Shown in pieces: positions 54,557-61,812 of a stretch of DNA of 64,000 nucleotides. Position numbers and translations under genes: made by a program. A model generated the notes under the pieces. That model did not search any database. It had not been told where the DNA came from and saw only the letters and a list, made by a program, of their open reading frames with translations. Source of the stretch: Bacteroidota bacterium (GTDB lineage Bacteria > Bacteroidota > Bacteroidia > B-17B0 > Aurantibacillaceae); NCBI GenBank assembly GCA_013697245.1, contig JACCXH010000067.1:62001-126000 (forward strand), read 5' to 3'. Positions within the stretch are counted from its first letter, which is position 1. The number at the start of each line of letters is the position of its first letter.

Positions 54557-54564
54557 CAAAAATA
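54557..54564 (-). promoter_or_regulatory. -7 box TATTTTTG of kdsB
   Basis: On the minus strand TATTTTTG lies about 25 bases upstream of the kdsB ATG. On the opposite strand, TATTTTTA (54581-54588) may serve the divergent gene at 54602. Confidence 0.5.
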
Positions 54565-54601
54565 ACTAAAAACAATTAGCTATTTTTAATGTTTGTAAGG
54601 T

Positions 54602-55447
54602 ATGAACATTAAAATTATTATAGCCTCTTTTTTCTTGTTTTTACTGAGTTTTTCGTTTACCGGTCCCGGCGATGTTAAACCCATGAAGATCCTACACCAA
54701 ATGTATGATTCTATTAAGAATATTAAAACACTACGTGTAAAGGTAACGGGAGTTGAGCGAAATGAAAATAAATTCATTCTATCGGCTTCAGAATATAAAG
54801 TGCAAACCAGCCCGCGCAAAATATATCTTAATAATAAAGAAAAAAAAATAGAGATCTTATATAATCCTGAGCTTTATGGCAGCAAGGCCATTGTTAAACC
54901 TCATACATTTCCATATGTTACGGTAAGTCTTGATCCTACGGGCAGCATCATGCGCAAGAACCAGCATTATTCTATTAACGAAGTGGGTTATACTTTTATT
55001 GGAAATTCAATAGCATTAACCATAAGCAAAGACAAAGATGGTATTGCTAATTTTGCTTATTTGGGCAAGAGCCAAAAAAATGGACACAGTTGTTATTTAC
55101 TTGAATATGAAAATAAAAATTTTGCCTATACAAATTATACCGTAGGCGAAAAAGAGACCGCTAGTAGCCTGGCAAACAAATTAAGCGTAAACGATTTTAT
55201 ACTCCGCGATAAAAATGGATTGGTAAATGATTTTGGTTATCTTAAAAAAGGAACCATTTTAAAAGTACCTACGTTATATTGCAAAAAAGCGGTGCTGTTC
55301 ATTGATGAAAAATTAATGCTCCCGGTTTCAATAAGTTTATTTGACGATGTAGGTTTGTTTGAATCTTACGAGTATTTGAACATTGTCATAAACAAACCTT
55401 TTGCCGACGACGATTTTAAAAAAGACAATAAGAACTACGGTTTTTAA
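54602..55447 (+). CDS. DUF1571-family secreted protein with embedded LysM-like segment
   Basis: A 281-residue protein with signal peptide MNIKIIIASFFLFLLSFSFT. The opening MKILHQMYDSIKNIKTLRVKVTGVERNENK is typical of the DUF1571 (LolA-like fold) family. About residues 178-226 read YTVGEKETASSLANKLSVND to FGYLKKGTILKVPTLY, a LysM-type peptidoglycan-binding motif, and then the DUF1571 fold resumes (KKAVLFIDEKLMLPVSISLFDDVGLFESYEYLNIVINKPF). A cell-wall-docked lipid or lipoprotein handler is a possibility only. The last 4 bases overlap the convergent peptidase gene. Confidence 0.72.
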   Translation: MNIKIIIASFFLFLLSFSFTGPGDVKPMKILHQMYDSIKNIKTLRVKVTGVERNENKFILSASEYKVQTSPRKIYLNNKEKKIEILYNPELYGSKAIVKPHTFPYVTVSLDPTGSIMRKNQHYSINEVGYTFIGNSIALTISKDKDGIANFAYLGKSQKNGHSCYLLEYENKNFAYTNYTVGEKETASSLANKLSVNDFILRDKNGLVNDFGYLKKGTILKVPTLYCKKAVLFIDEKLMLPVSISLFDDVGLFESYEYLNIVINKPFADDDFKKDNKNYGF

Positions 55448-56397
55448 AGTTCTTTCATTAAAACTTTATACAGAGCGATCATTCCCTCAATATCTTTTTT
55501 GTGTACTTTTTCGTCCGGCGTATGAACATTCTCTTCTGCTGCGCCAACAAAGCACCAGTCCCAGGGGTATTCGGCCATTTGCAGATCTTTTGCATCGCTA
55601 CCGCCGCTTCCTTCAACCTCTAATTGAAATGCGCATTTATTTTTTTTAGCGATAGAAATAATTTTATTGATATAACTTCTTCTCGGCACTAAACTATCGC
55701 GCAAACTAATTACCGGACCTTTGGCGTAACTTACACCATCAGAGATCCAGGAGATATCTGAAATTAGAGCTTGTGAGATCTTGTATTTATCCTGTAAATA
55801 TTTTTGCAGGTATTGTACGCTGCCGCCTCCGTGTTCTTCGTAGGTACTAAAAACAATGGCGCCATCTTTTAAAGTAGCTGCCACTTGTAAAGCGCTATAA
55901 ACACCCAATCTATTATCCATGTAACAGCATTGGATGTGATCTTTATCTTCTCGCCATTCGGGTTTAAAAGTTAACTCGGTACCGGTTTCAAAATCTCTTT
56001 TTCCTTTATAAGACAGTTCGCGCATGCCTGTTTTTTTATCATCGGTCACCTTTAGCTCTACTTCCTGCAAACCTATACTATCAGAGCCTATCAACTTAAA
56101 ACCGTTTCTTGTAACAGGACCTCCGATCTTTACCAATTGTTTACCGTAACGCACGGTAAAGCCAATGCTATCCATATGTGCGAAAACAGCAGTGCGTGGT
56201 TTCCCAAAAATTAAAATAATATTATCCTGGAAACCATCGCCGTAAATAACTTTTGGTTTTTGTTTCCATTTTTTCGAATTCTCTTTTATGTAATTCAAAA
56301 TGAACATTTTCATGCCAACTTCGTTGCCGCTTGGCGCGTGCATATGACACATTTCTTTAAGGAGGGTATATTTTGAGTCAACTTTTTTGTTCTTCAT
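55444..56397 (-). CDS. M42-like metallo-aminopeptidase
   Basis: A 317-residue peptidase of the M20/M42 clan without a signal peptide. Zn-site motifs in order: AHMDSIGF (His-x-Asp), CCYMDNRLGVYSAL (bridging Asp), STYEEHGGGSVQYL (catalytic Glu pair), ISDISW (Asp) and NVHTPDEKVHKKDI (last His). The VEGSGGSDAKDLQMA segment fits M42 or glutamyl-aminopeptidase-like enzymes. It probably trims cytosolic peptides. It is convergent with the DUF1571 gene. YigZ and the DMT transporter lie upstream in the same direction, with a 9-base gap. Confidence 0.82.
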   Translation of the reverse strand: MKNKKVDSKYTLLKEMCHMHAPSGNEVGMKMFILNYIKENSKKWKQKPKVIYGDGFQDNIILIFGKPRTAVFAHMDSIGFTVRYGKQLVKIGGPVTRNGFKLIGSDSIGLQEVELKVTDDKKTGMRELSYKGKRDFETGTELTFKPEWREDKDHIQCCYMDNRLGVYSALQVAATLKDGAIVFSTYEEHGGGSVQYLQKYLQDKYKISQALISDISWISDGVSYAKGPVISLRDSLVPRRSYINKIISIAKKNKCAFQLEVEGSGGSDAKDLQMAEYPWDWCFVGAAEENVHTPDEKVHKKDIEGMIALYKVLMKEL

Positions 56398-56406
56398 AAG
56401 GATCTG

Positions 56407-57021
56407 TTAAAGTGTTTTTAGATATTTGAGTTTTGAAGTATAAAGTTCTTTAAAATTTTCTTCGAGCTTAATTGAATTTTGTTTTTTTATTTGAAAAATA
56501 ATTGCGTTTCCTGTTTCGTATGTATGCGAAATTATCTTTGCGCCACTCTCTTTTAAAATTCGCATCACCAAGTTAATACTTTCTTCATTAAAATCTACTT
56601 TATATTCAAATAAAATAAACCGTTCGTAAATCTCCGACACCTTTATAACCTCTGCTGCCGCCGCTCTGTATGCACTTATAAGGCCGCCAACACCTAAAAG
56701 TGTGCCGCCAAAATAGCGCACAACCACTACCAATATGTTAGTAAGGTCATTTGCTTGTATCTGTCCTAAAATGGGTTTTCCCGCAGTATTTGCGGGCTCA
56801 CCGTCATCATTAGTCTTAAAAGCGGCTTTATCCGGCCCAAGTCGCCAGGCATAACAATGATGATTGGCAGTAGGATGTTCCTTTTTTAAACCATTCAAAT
56901 GTTCTTTTACTTCCGATTCGTTACTAACCGGAAAAATAAAAGCCAAAAATTTTGAGCCCCGCTCTTTAATAAGCGTTTCTTTTTGTGTTTTTATAGTTAG
57001 GTAAGAATCTGAAAATAGCAT
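56407..57021 (-). CDS. YigZ/IMPACT-family (UPF0029) protein
   Basis: About 204 residues from ATG 57021 (MLFSDSYLTIKTQKETLIKERGSKFLAFIFPV). The family core is present: HPTANHHCYAWRLG, TNDDGEPANTAGKPILGQI, LTNILVVVVRYFGGTLLGVGGLISAYRAAAAEVI. A C-terminal ferredoxin-like UPF0029 domain follows. The function in bacteria is unsettled; eukaryotic IMPACT modulates GCN2. The stop of the DMT gene and this start share bases (TAATG), so the two are translationally coupled. Confidence 0.9.
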   Translation of the reverse strand: MLFSDSYLTIKTQKETLIKERGSKFLAFIFPVSNESEVKEHLNGLKKEHPTANHHCYAWRLGPDKAAFKTNDDGEPANTAGKPILGQIQANDLTNILVVVVRYFGGTLLGVGGLISAYRAAAAEVIKVSEIYERFILFEYKVDFNEESINLVMRILKESGAKIISHTYETGNAIIFQIKKQNSIKLEENFKELYTSKLKYLKTL

Positions 57022-57899
57022 TAAAATGAAATTAATAAAATAGAAATAATGGCCAGCGCAATGCCGGTGATATTTAAAGGCGATAATTTTTCTTTGAATA
57101 CCAACCAACCTATAAAAGCTGAAAGTGCCACGTTAGAAAGGTTTAAGACGGGAAACAGTTGCGCGCTTTGAAAGACCTTTGCGTCTAGCGATTTAAAAAT
57201 AAAGAAGATGCTAAAGTAATTTGGTACTCCTAAAATAATGCCCGCTGCAATATTTTTTGGTTTTATTATTTCGCCGGGGTTCATTGATCGTCGCACAAAT
57301 ACAAGATAAATTAAAATGCCGCCGCCAACTATAAAAGCGGTTAAAAAAGTGCAAATCGTAAATAAACCGCTATCATCTTGGGAGTGCACATAAAATTCGT
57401 TACTGGCATTAATGATAATGTCAATAAGGCCGCTGCCAATAAAAACAAGTATGGGCAGCCAAATCAAACCGCGGTTGATCTCTTTTTTTTTGTTTGAATA
57501 AGTAGAAAGATAAACTGCGATAAGCGCCAAAAAAATTCCCGCAATTTTAAGTATTGACAATTGTTGTCCTAAAAAAATAATAGAGAACAGTACGGGCATT
57601 ACCACACTCATTTTATTTGCAACCGATGCCGTTGAAATACTTATGCGCTGGGCCGTTAAAGCAATTAAGTAAAATATGCTAATGAACAAGAGGCCAAGTG
57701 GCACGCAAATATAGATCCATTGTGCACTAAATATGACGTGCAAGTTAATGCCTGAATTAAGAAAACAAATGCCCGTAACCCCTGCTGTTATGTAGTTAAA
57801 GACAATGGCTACAAGCGAATTTACCGCATATTTTTGAAAGGCCTTAAAAATTACTAAAAGCAGTACACTTATAATTATGGTAAGTACGATATAAAGCAT
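57021..57899 (-). CDS. EamA/DMT-superfamily transporter
   Basis: A 292-residue inner-membrane protein with ten predicted helices in two EamA halves, for example MLYIVLTIIISVLLLVIF, WIYICVPLGLLFISIFYLIALTAQ, SVVMPVLFSIIFLG, ILKIAGIFLALIAVYLST and LNITGIALAIISILLIS. The second half shows QLFPVLNLSNVALSAFIGWLVFKEKLSPLN, the typical EamA closing motif. DMT transporters export or import small metabolites; the substrate is unknown. The start is 11 bases after a TAAATTTG -7 box. Confidence 0.85.
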   Translation of the reverse strand: MLYIVLTIIISVLLLVIFKAFQKYAVNSLVAIVFNYITAGVTGICFLNSGINLHVIFSAQWIYICVPLGLLFISIFYLIALTAQRISISTASVANKMSVVMPVLFSIIFLGQQLSILKIAGIFLALIAVYLSTYSNKKKEINRGLIWLPILVFIGSGLIDIIINASNEFYVHSQDDSGLFTICTFLTAFIVGGGILIYLVFVRRSMNPGEIIKPKNIAAGIILGVPNYFSIFFIFKSLDAKVFQSAQLFPVLNLSNVALSAFIGWLVFKEKLSPLNITGIALAIISILLISF

Positions 57900-57910
57900 T
57901 TGAACGGTAA

Positions 57911-57918
57911 CAAATTTA
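57911..57918 (-). promoter_or_regulatory. -7 box TAAATTTG of the DMT transporter gene
   Basis: Exact TAnnTTTG on the minus strand, with 11 bases to the ATG. It is back-to-back with the promoter of the next plus-strand gene. Confidence 0.5.
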
Positions 57919-57962
57919 TGATATAAAATTAAAAGAGTAGCCTATTGTAAAATTTATTTTTA

Positions 57963-57970
57963 TATTTTTG
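57963..57970 (+). promoter_or_regulatory. -7 box TATTTTTG ending 4 bases before the ATG
   Basis: Exact TAnnTTTG. With a normal distance to the start point the message would begin at or next to the ATG at 57975. The nearest TTG lies 15 bases upstream. Confidence 0.5.
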
Positions 57971-57974
57971 ATGT

Positions 57975-58691
57975 ATGAACAAATACCTTACATTTTTTTT
58001 ACTGCTTTTATTCTTTTTAGTAAAACCGGGGTTTTCGCAAACTATTTATTACAAAAACGTCAGCGATTCTATTTTACCGTCATTTAAAGATACGGCTAAC
58101 AGAATAATTCTCGTTAACGGTGACTCATCTTTAAACTTAAAAAATAAATTTGCTTACGTTCAGCGTTTCTTTCCAAAAATAGAATTTCAAAATATTAAAA
58201 TTAAATTCAGGAACTCGCAAACTATCGTAAAAATAAAACCGACTTTTGCTTCTATTTTTAAAGCGCCTAAACAACGCACCTACAAAATTTTTTACAGTAA
58301 CCTTTCAGAAACAACCTTAGATAGTGTTTTGCTTAAAAACCTATCGCTGAATTCTCAATTAGGATTAATAGCTGTTCAAATGAGCCGAATAGAGGATTTT
58401 AGGACCGGTGGTTTTTTTGATTTTGTTGCTTGGCATTTTAAACAACTTTCTACACGTTCAAAAAATAAAATTAATTACGATGACGAGCTTCGCGCCATTG
58501 AGGCAGGTCTGGGCTACCAGTTATTATCATTAAGCAAAGAGAACGAAGAGAAATTGAAAATTGAAAAGTGGAAAAATGTAAAAGGTTATGCCAATTATAT
58601 TAAGCAAAACAAAAAACGCTCTATGAGCGCCGAGATCATTTCCAATTTTGTTAATGACCAACCGGTTTATCATGCGCAACAATATAAATAA
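57975..58691 (+). CDS. Secreted protein of unknown function
   Basis: A 238-residue protein with signal peptide MNKYLTFFLLLLFFLVKPGFSQ. The middle part is basic and beta-rich (FFPKIEFQNIKIKFRNSQTIVKIKPTFASIFKAPKQRTYKIFYSN). The second half is helical: LGLIAVQMSRIEDFRTGGFFDFVAWHFKQLSTRSKNKINYDDELRAIEAGLGYQLLSLSKE. I recognise no family and no catalytic motif. It lies 155 bases before the TPR cluster, with a gene fossil between, so linkage to that cluster is uncertain. Confidence 0.65.
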   Translation: MNKYLTFFLLLLFFLVKPGFSQTIYYKNVSDSILPSFKDTANRIILVNGDSSLNLKNKFAYVQRFFPKIEFQNIKIKFRNSQTIVKIKPTFASIFKAPKQRTYKIFYSNLSETTLDSVLLKNLSLNSQLGLIAVQMSRIEDFRTGGFFDFVAWHFKQLSTRSKNKINYDDELRAIEAGLGYQLLSLSKENEEKLKIEKWKNVKGYANYIKQNKKRSMSAEIISNFVNDQPVYHAQQYK

Positions 58692-58739
58692 TGCGCAAAT
58701 AATAATTTAATACTAACTATATAAATAGCAATTAGCTAG

Positions 58740-58841
58740 ATCACAAAAAAACATATCCTTGATTTGACCTTTTACACCAAATGTATACAAATGACGTTTT
58801 TGCCTTCAGAAAAATATATTGAGCGGCTACTTAACAAGTAA
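58740..58841 (+). pseudogene. Fossil C-terminus of a fourth TPR receptor
   Basis: In one frame this spacer reads KKHILDLTFYTKCIQ then MTFLPSEKYIERLLNK and a stop. This lines up position by position with KQKEILDSIHYAKCIQTALLPSERYINK, the end of the downstream TPR protein. Only the last 30 or so codons survive; an in-frame TAG at 58737 precedes them. It is a degraded remnant of a further tandem copy. Confidence 0.75.
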
Positions 58842-58846
58842 ATAAA

Positions 58847-60334
58847 TTGAGACGATCTGTTACATACCTATTTATATTATTAGGCCTTTTATTTTTTGGG
58901 CAGACTAAAAAAATAGACTCTTTAAAAACTATTCTCGCAAAAACCGGCAACGACACTAATCGTGTACTAATATTAAACAAACTCTCTATTAACTTAAAAC
59001 TAGTAAGTGTTTACGACGAGGCATTACAGTTTGCAGAAGAAAGCAAAACCCTTGCAAAAAAACTAGATTTTAAAGTTGGATTGATTCGGGCGTATAGTAG
59101 CGCCGGTGTTTTAAATTTTTATAAAAGTAATTATTCTGAGGCATTAAAGAACCATACTGAGGCATTAAAACTTTCGGAGGCAATTGCTTATAAGCCCGGC
59201 ATTAGCAGCGCTTATAATAACATTGGCACAGTTTATTTTGAATTGGGAAATTTTCCGGAATGCTTAAAATACCAGTTCCTTTCTTTAAAAATTAAACGCG
59301 AATTAAAAGATACTGTGGGTTCTGCTCTTTCTCTAAATAATATTGGTAATGCTTACATACGCCTGCAAAAATATCCCGAGGCGCTTAAATACCACAACGA
59401 AGCGCTTCAAATACGAAAAGAGCATGGCGATAGATCCGGCTTTGCTCAATCACTCGAAAATATTTCTGCATTGTATAATATGACCAATGAGTTTGAAAAA
59501 TCTTTATTCAATAGCGCTATCGCCTTAAAGATCTGTGAAGAGCTTGGTGATAAACAAGGTCTTGGAATAACCTATTCGAATATCGGAGGCTCGTATTATC
59601 AAAAAGCAGTTTTAGCAGAAGATAAGGGGTTAAAAAAAGAAGCAGACGAAGCCTATAACGAATCCCTAAAAAATATTGCCACTGCCATAAAGATCCAGGA
59701 AGAGGTTGGCGATAAATATAATATAGCTTCTTTAAATGCGGATATAGGTCTGGTATATTTTAAATTAAAAAAATACCGAGAAGCTGTAGAGCATGGTAAT
59801 ATCGCCTTGGCGATAGCAAAAGTATCCGGTAATCTTGAGATAATTAAAGAAGTAAGCAGCGGCTTAAGTAATGCTTACACAAAATTGGGCGATCACAACA
59901 AAGCGCTTATTTCCTACAAAGAACACATTGCGGCAAAAGACAGTTTATTTAATGAAGAGAATACCAAAAAAACAGTGCAGCTGGAAATGAATTATGATTT
60001 TGAGAAAAAGGAAGCGGCGGCAAAAATAGAAAATGAAAAAAAAGAAGCCATTGCTGCAGCAGAAAATAAAAAACAAAAAATAGTTATTTGGTCGGTATGT
60101 GGGATCTTAATTTTAGTGATCACCTTCGCGGTATATGCATTTAGAAGTTATTTACAAAAACAGAAAGCAAACCACGAGATCACAAAACAAAAAGAAACCA
60201 TTGAAAAAAAACAAAAAGAGATCCTTGATTCTATTCATTACGCAAAATGTATACAAACAGCATTACTACCCTCAGAAAGATACATTAATAAAAATTTAAA
60301 TTATTTGAATAACCTTGATAAAAGCAACCCATAA
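58847..60334 (+). CDS. TPR receptor-like membrane protein lacking its output domain, copy 1
   Basis: A 495-residue protein starting with TTG at 58847; this start gives a full signal peptide (MRRSVTYLFILLGLLFFGQ). About residues 35-360 hold about seven TPRs (for example GISSAYNNIGTVYFELGNFPECLKYQFLSL, ALSLNNIGNAYIRLQKYPEALKYHNEALQIRKEHGD). A basic/acidic coiled coil (KKEAAAKIENEKKEAIAAAENKK) leads to a membrane helix about 411-432 (IVIWSVCGILILVITFAVYAF) and a cytosolic coiled coil. It ends in KEILDSIHYAKCIQTALLPSERYINKNL... In the SpoIIE protein at 16116 this helix joins the phosphatase; here the protein stops about 20 residues later. The next gene overlaps by 20 bases. Confidence 0.8.
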   Translation: MRRSVTYLFILLGLLFFGQTKKIDSLKTILAKTGNDTNRVLILNKLSINLKLVSVYDEALQFAEESKTLAKKLDFKVGLIRAYSSAGVLNFYKSNYSEALKNHTEALKLSEAIAYKPGISSAYNNIGTVYFELGNFPECLKYQFLSLKIKRELKDTVGSALSLNNIGNAYIRLQKYPEALKYHNEALQIRKEHGDRSGFAQSLENISALYNMTNEFEKSLFNSAIALKICEELGDKQGLGITYSNIGGSYYQKAVLAEDKGLKKEADEAYNESLKNIATAIKIQEEVGDKYNIASLNADIGLVYFKLKKYREAVEHGNIALAIAKVSGNLEIIKEVSSGLSNAYTKLGDHNKALISYKEHIAAKDSLFNEENTKKTVQLEMNYDFEKKEAAAKIENEKKEAIAAAENKKQKIVIWSVCGILILVITFAVYAFRSYLQKQKANHEITKQKETIEKKQKEILDSIHYAKCIQTALLPSERYINKNLNYLNNLDKSNP

Positions 60335-61802
60335 TTATTTTTTCTACCTAATTTTCTTTAGCCTGTCATTTTTTAACGCGCAGGTTGAACAAATAGATTC
60401 ATTGCAAAAAAAATTAAAGATTGAAACCATTGACACCTCAAAGATCAAGTTACAATTATTTATTTCCAATGCTTATTTTGGCGTTCAGGTGGATTCGGTT
60501 TATAAATATGCCAGTTTGGCATTAACGTTTTCTAACAAAATAAATTATGCTTTTGGAAAGGTAAAAGCCTTTGATTTCTTGGCGCAGTATTATTGGAGTA
60601 CGGGTGATTATGAAACATCGATAGAACATATGCATCAAAAATTGGCAGCCTTAGAAAAATACAACAACAAAAACGAAATGGCCCTTACCCTTGGCAACAT
60701 TGGCCTTGTCTATCATAGCCAAAGCGAATACGAAAAAGCGTTGGAGTATTATTTTAAAGCTTTAAAAATAGAAGAAGATTTGGCGGATAAAGAAGGCATT
60801 GCCCGCAACCTTGGTAACATTGGTAGTGTTTATTTAGCAAAACAGGAATGGAATAAAGCCCTTACTAATTTTAATAAAACCTATCAATTGGCAAAAGAGT
60901 TAAACGATCAGCGGTTACAGATTACTGCTTTAAATAATATCGGCGCTTTATATTTTGAAAAATATCAATTCCAAAAAAGTCTCGATTTTTATACGCAGTC
61001 ACTTGCTATTATTGAAAAGCATGGCGCCAAATCATTGGGTAGTACAACCTATATGAATATTGGTAATATATATTTATACATTGGCGATTCTCTTAAAAAA
61101 ACAAGCGAAGGCCAGCTTGAGGCTAATAAGTATTATTCCAAAGCGCTACAATTCTTTACACAATCGCTAAGGTTAGCTAACGAATCGGGAGATATAAATG
61201 TACTGGCTAACTCACTCGGCTATTTAGGCGAATTGTATATTTCTTTAAAATTATATCCAAAGGCCGAAGAAAATCTTAAGCAATCGCTTGTTCATGCCAA
61301 CACCATTGGCGATCTTGGCCTTATAAAACTGCAACACCTTGCCCTAAGCAGGTTATATACGGACACTAAAAAGTTTGATTTGGCTCTTATACATTATAAA
61401 AAATTTATTTCTGCGCGTGATAGTATTTTTAACGAAGCAAATACAAAAAAAGCAGTTCGCCTGGAAATGAATTTTGAGTTCGATAAAAAAGAGGCGGCTA
61501 CTAAACTCTATCAGGAAAAAAAAGAAGCCATTGCTGCCTCTGAAAGTAAAAGACAACAGATCATCATATGGTCGGTCTGTGGTATACTGGTTTTGGGCTT
61601 GGCCTTTTCGGTTTTTGTCTATAGAAGTTTTTTACAAAAACAAAAAGCAAATGAAGAGATCCTTAAACAAAAAGATGTGATAGAAGAAAAGCAAAAAGAA
61701 ATTTTAGACTCTATTTATTACGCCAAACGCATACAAACCGCCTTATTACCATCGGAAAAATATATAGACAGAAGTTTAGAAAAACTCTCAAATAAAACGT
61801 AA
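60315..61802 (+). CDS. TPR receptor-like membrane protein lacking its output domain, copy 2
   Basis: A 495-residue paralog of the preceding gene. It begins with TTG at 60315, overlapping the upstream gene by 20 bases, and has a signal peptide (MIKATHNYFFYLIFFSLSFFNAQ). TPRs extend to about residue 365 (ALTLGNIGLVYHSQSEYEKALEYYFKALKIEEDLAD, GIARNLGNIGSVYLAKQEWNKALTNFNKTYQLAKEL). KKEAIAASESKRQQ leads into a membrane helix about 415-436 (IIIWSVCGILVLGLAFSVFVY), then a coiled coil and the terminal helix KEILDSIYYAKRIQTALLPSEKYIDRSLEKLSNKT. It has no phosphatase domain. The TM and coiled-coil parts are closest to copy 1, the TPRs more divergent, as expected when ligand specificity changes. Confidence 0.8.
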   Translation: MIKATHNYFFYLIFFSLSFFNAQVEQIDSLQKKLKIETIDTSKIKLQLFISNAYFGVQVDSVYKYASLALTFSNKINYAFGKVKAFDFLAQYYWSTGDYETSIEHMHQKLAALEKYNNKNEMALTLGNIGLVYHSQSEYEKALEYYFKALKIEEDLADKEGIARNLGNIGSVYLAKQEWNKALTNFNKTYQLAKELNDQRLQITALNNIGALYFEKYQFQKSLDFYTQSLAIIEKHGAKSLGSTTYMNIGNIYLYIGDSLKKTSEGQLEANKYYSKALQFFTQSLRLANESGDINVLANSLGYLGELYISLKLYPKAEENLKQSLVHANTIGDLGLIKLQHLALSRLYTDTKKFDLALIHYKKFISARDSIFNEANTKKAVRLEMNFEFDKKEAATKLYQEKKEAIAASESKRQQIIIWSVCGILVLGLAFSVFVYRSFLQKQKANEEILKQKDVIEEKQKEILDSIYYAKRIQTALLPSEKYIDRSLEKLSNKT

Positions 61803-61812
61803 CTTGCAGTAA

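Noticed and set aside
60200-60420. Frameshift that would restore a SpoIIE phosphatase to TPR copy 1
   Set aside because: The following sequence in every frame belongs to the signal peptide and TPRs of copy 2; no GDFYW or ADCTGHG motif exists there. The same was checked after copies 2 and 3.
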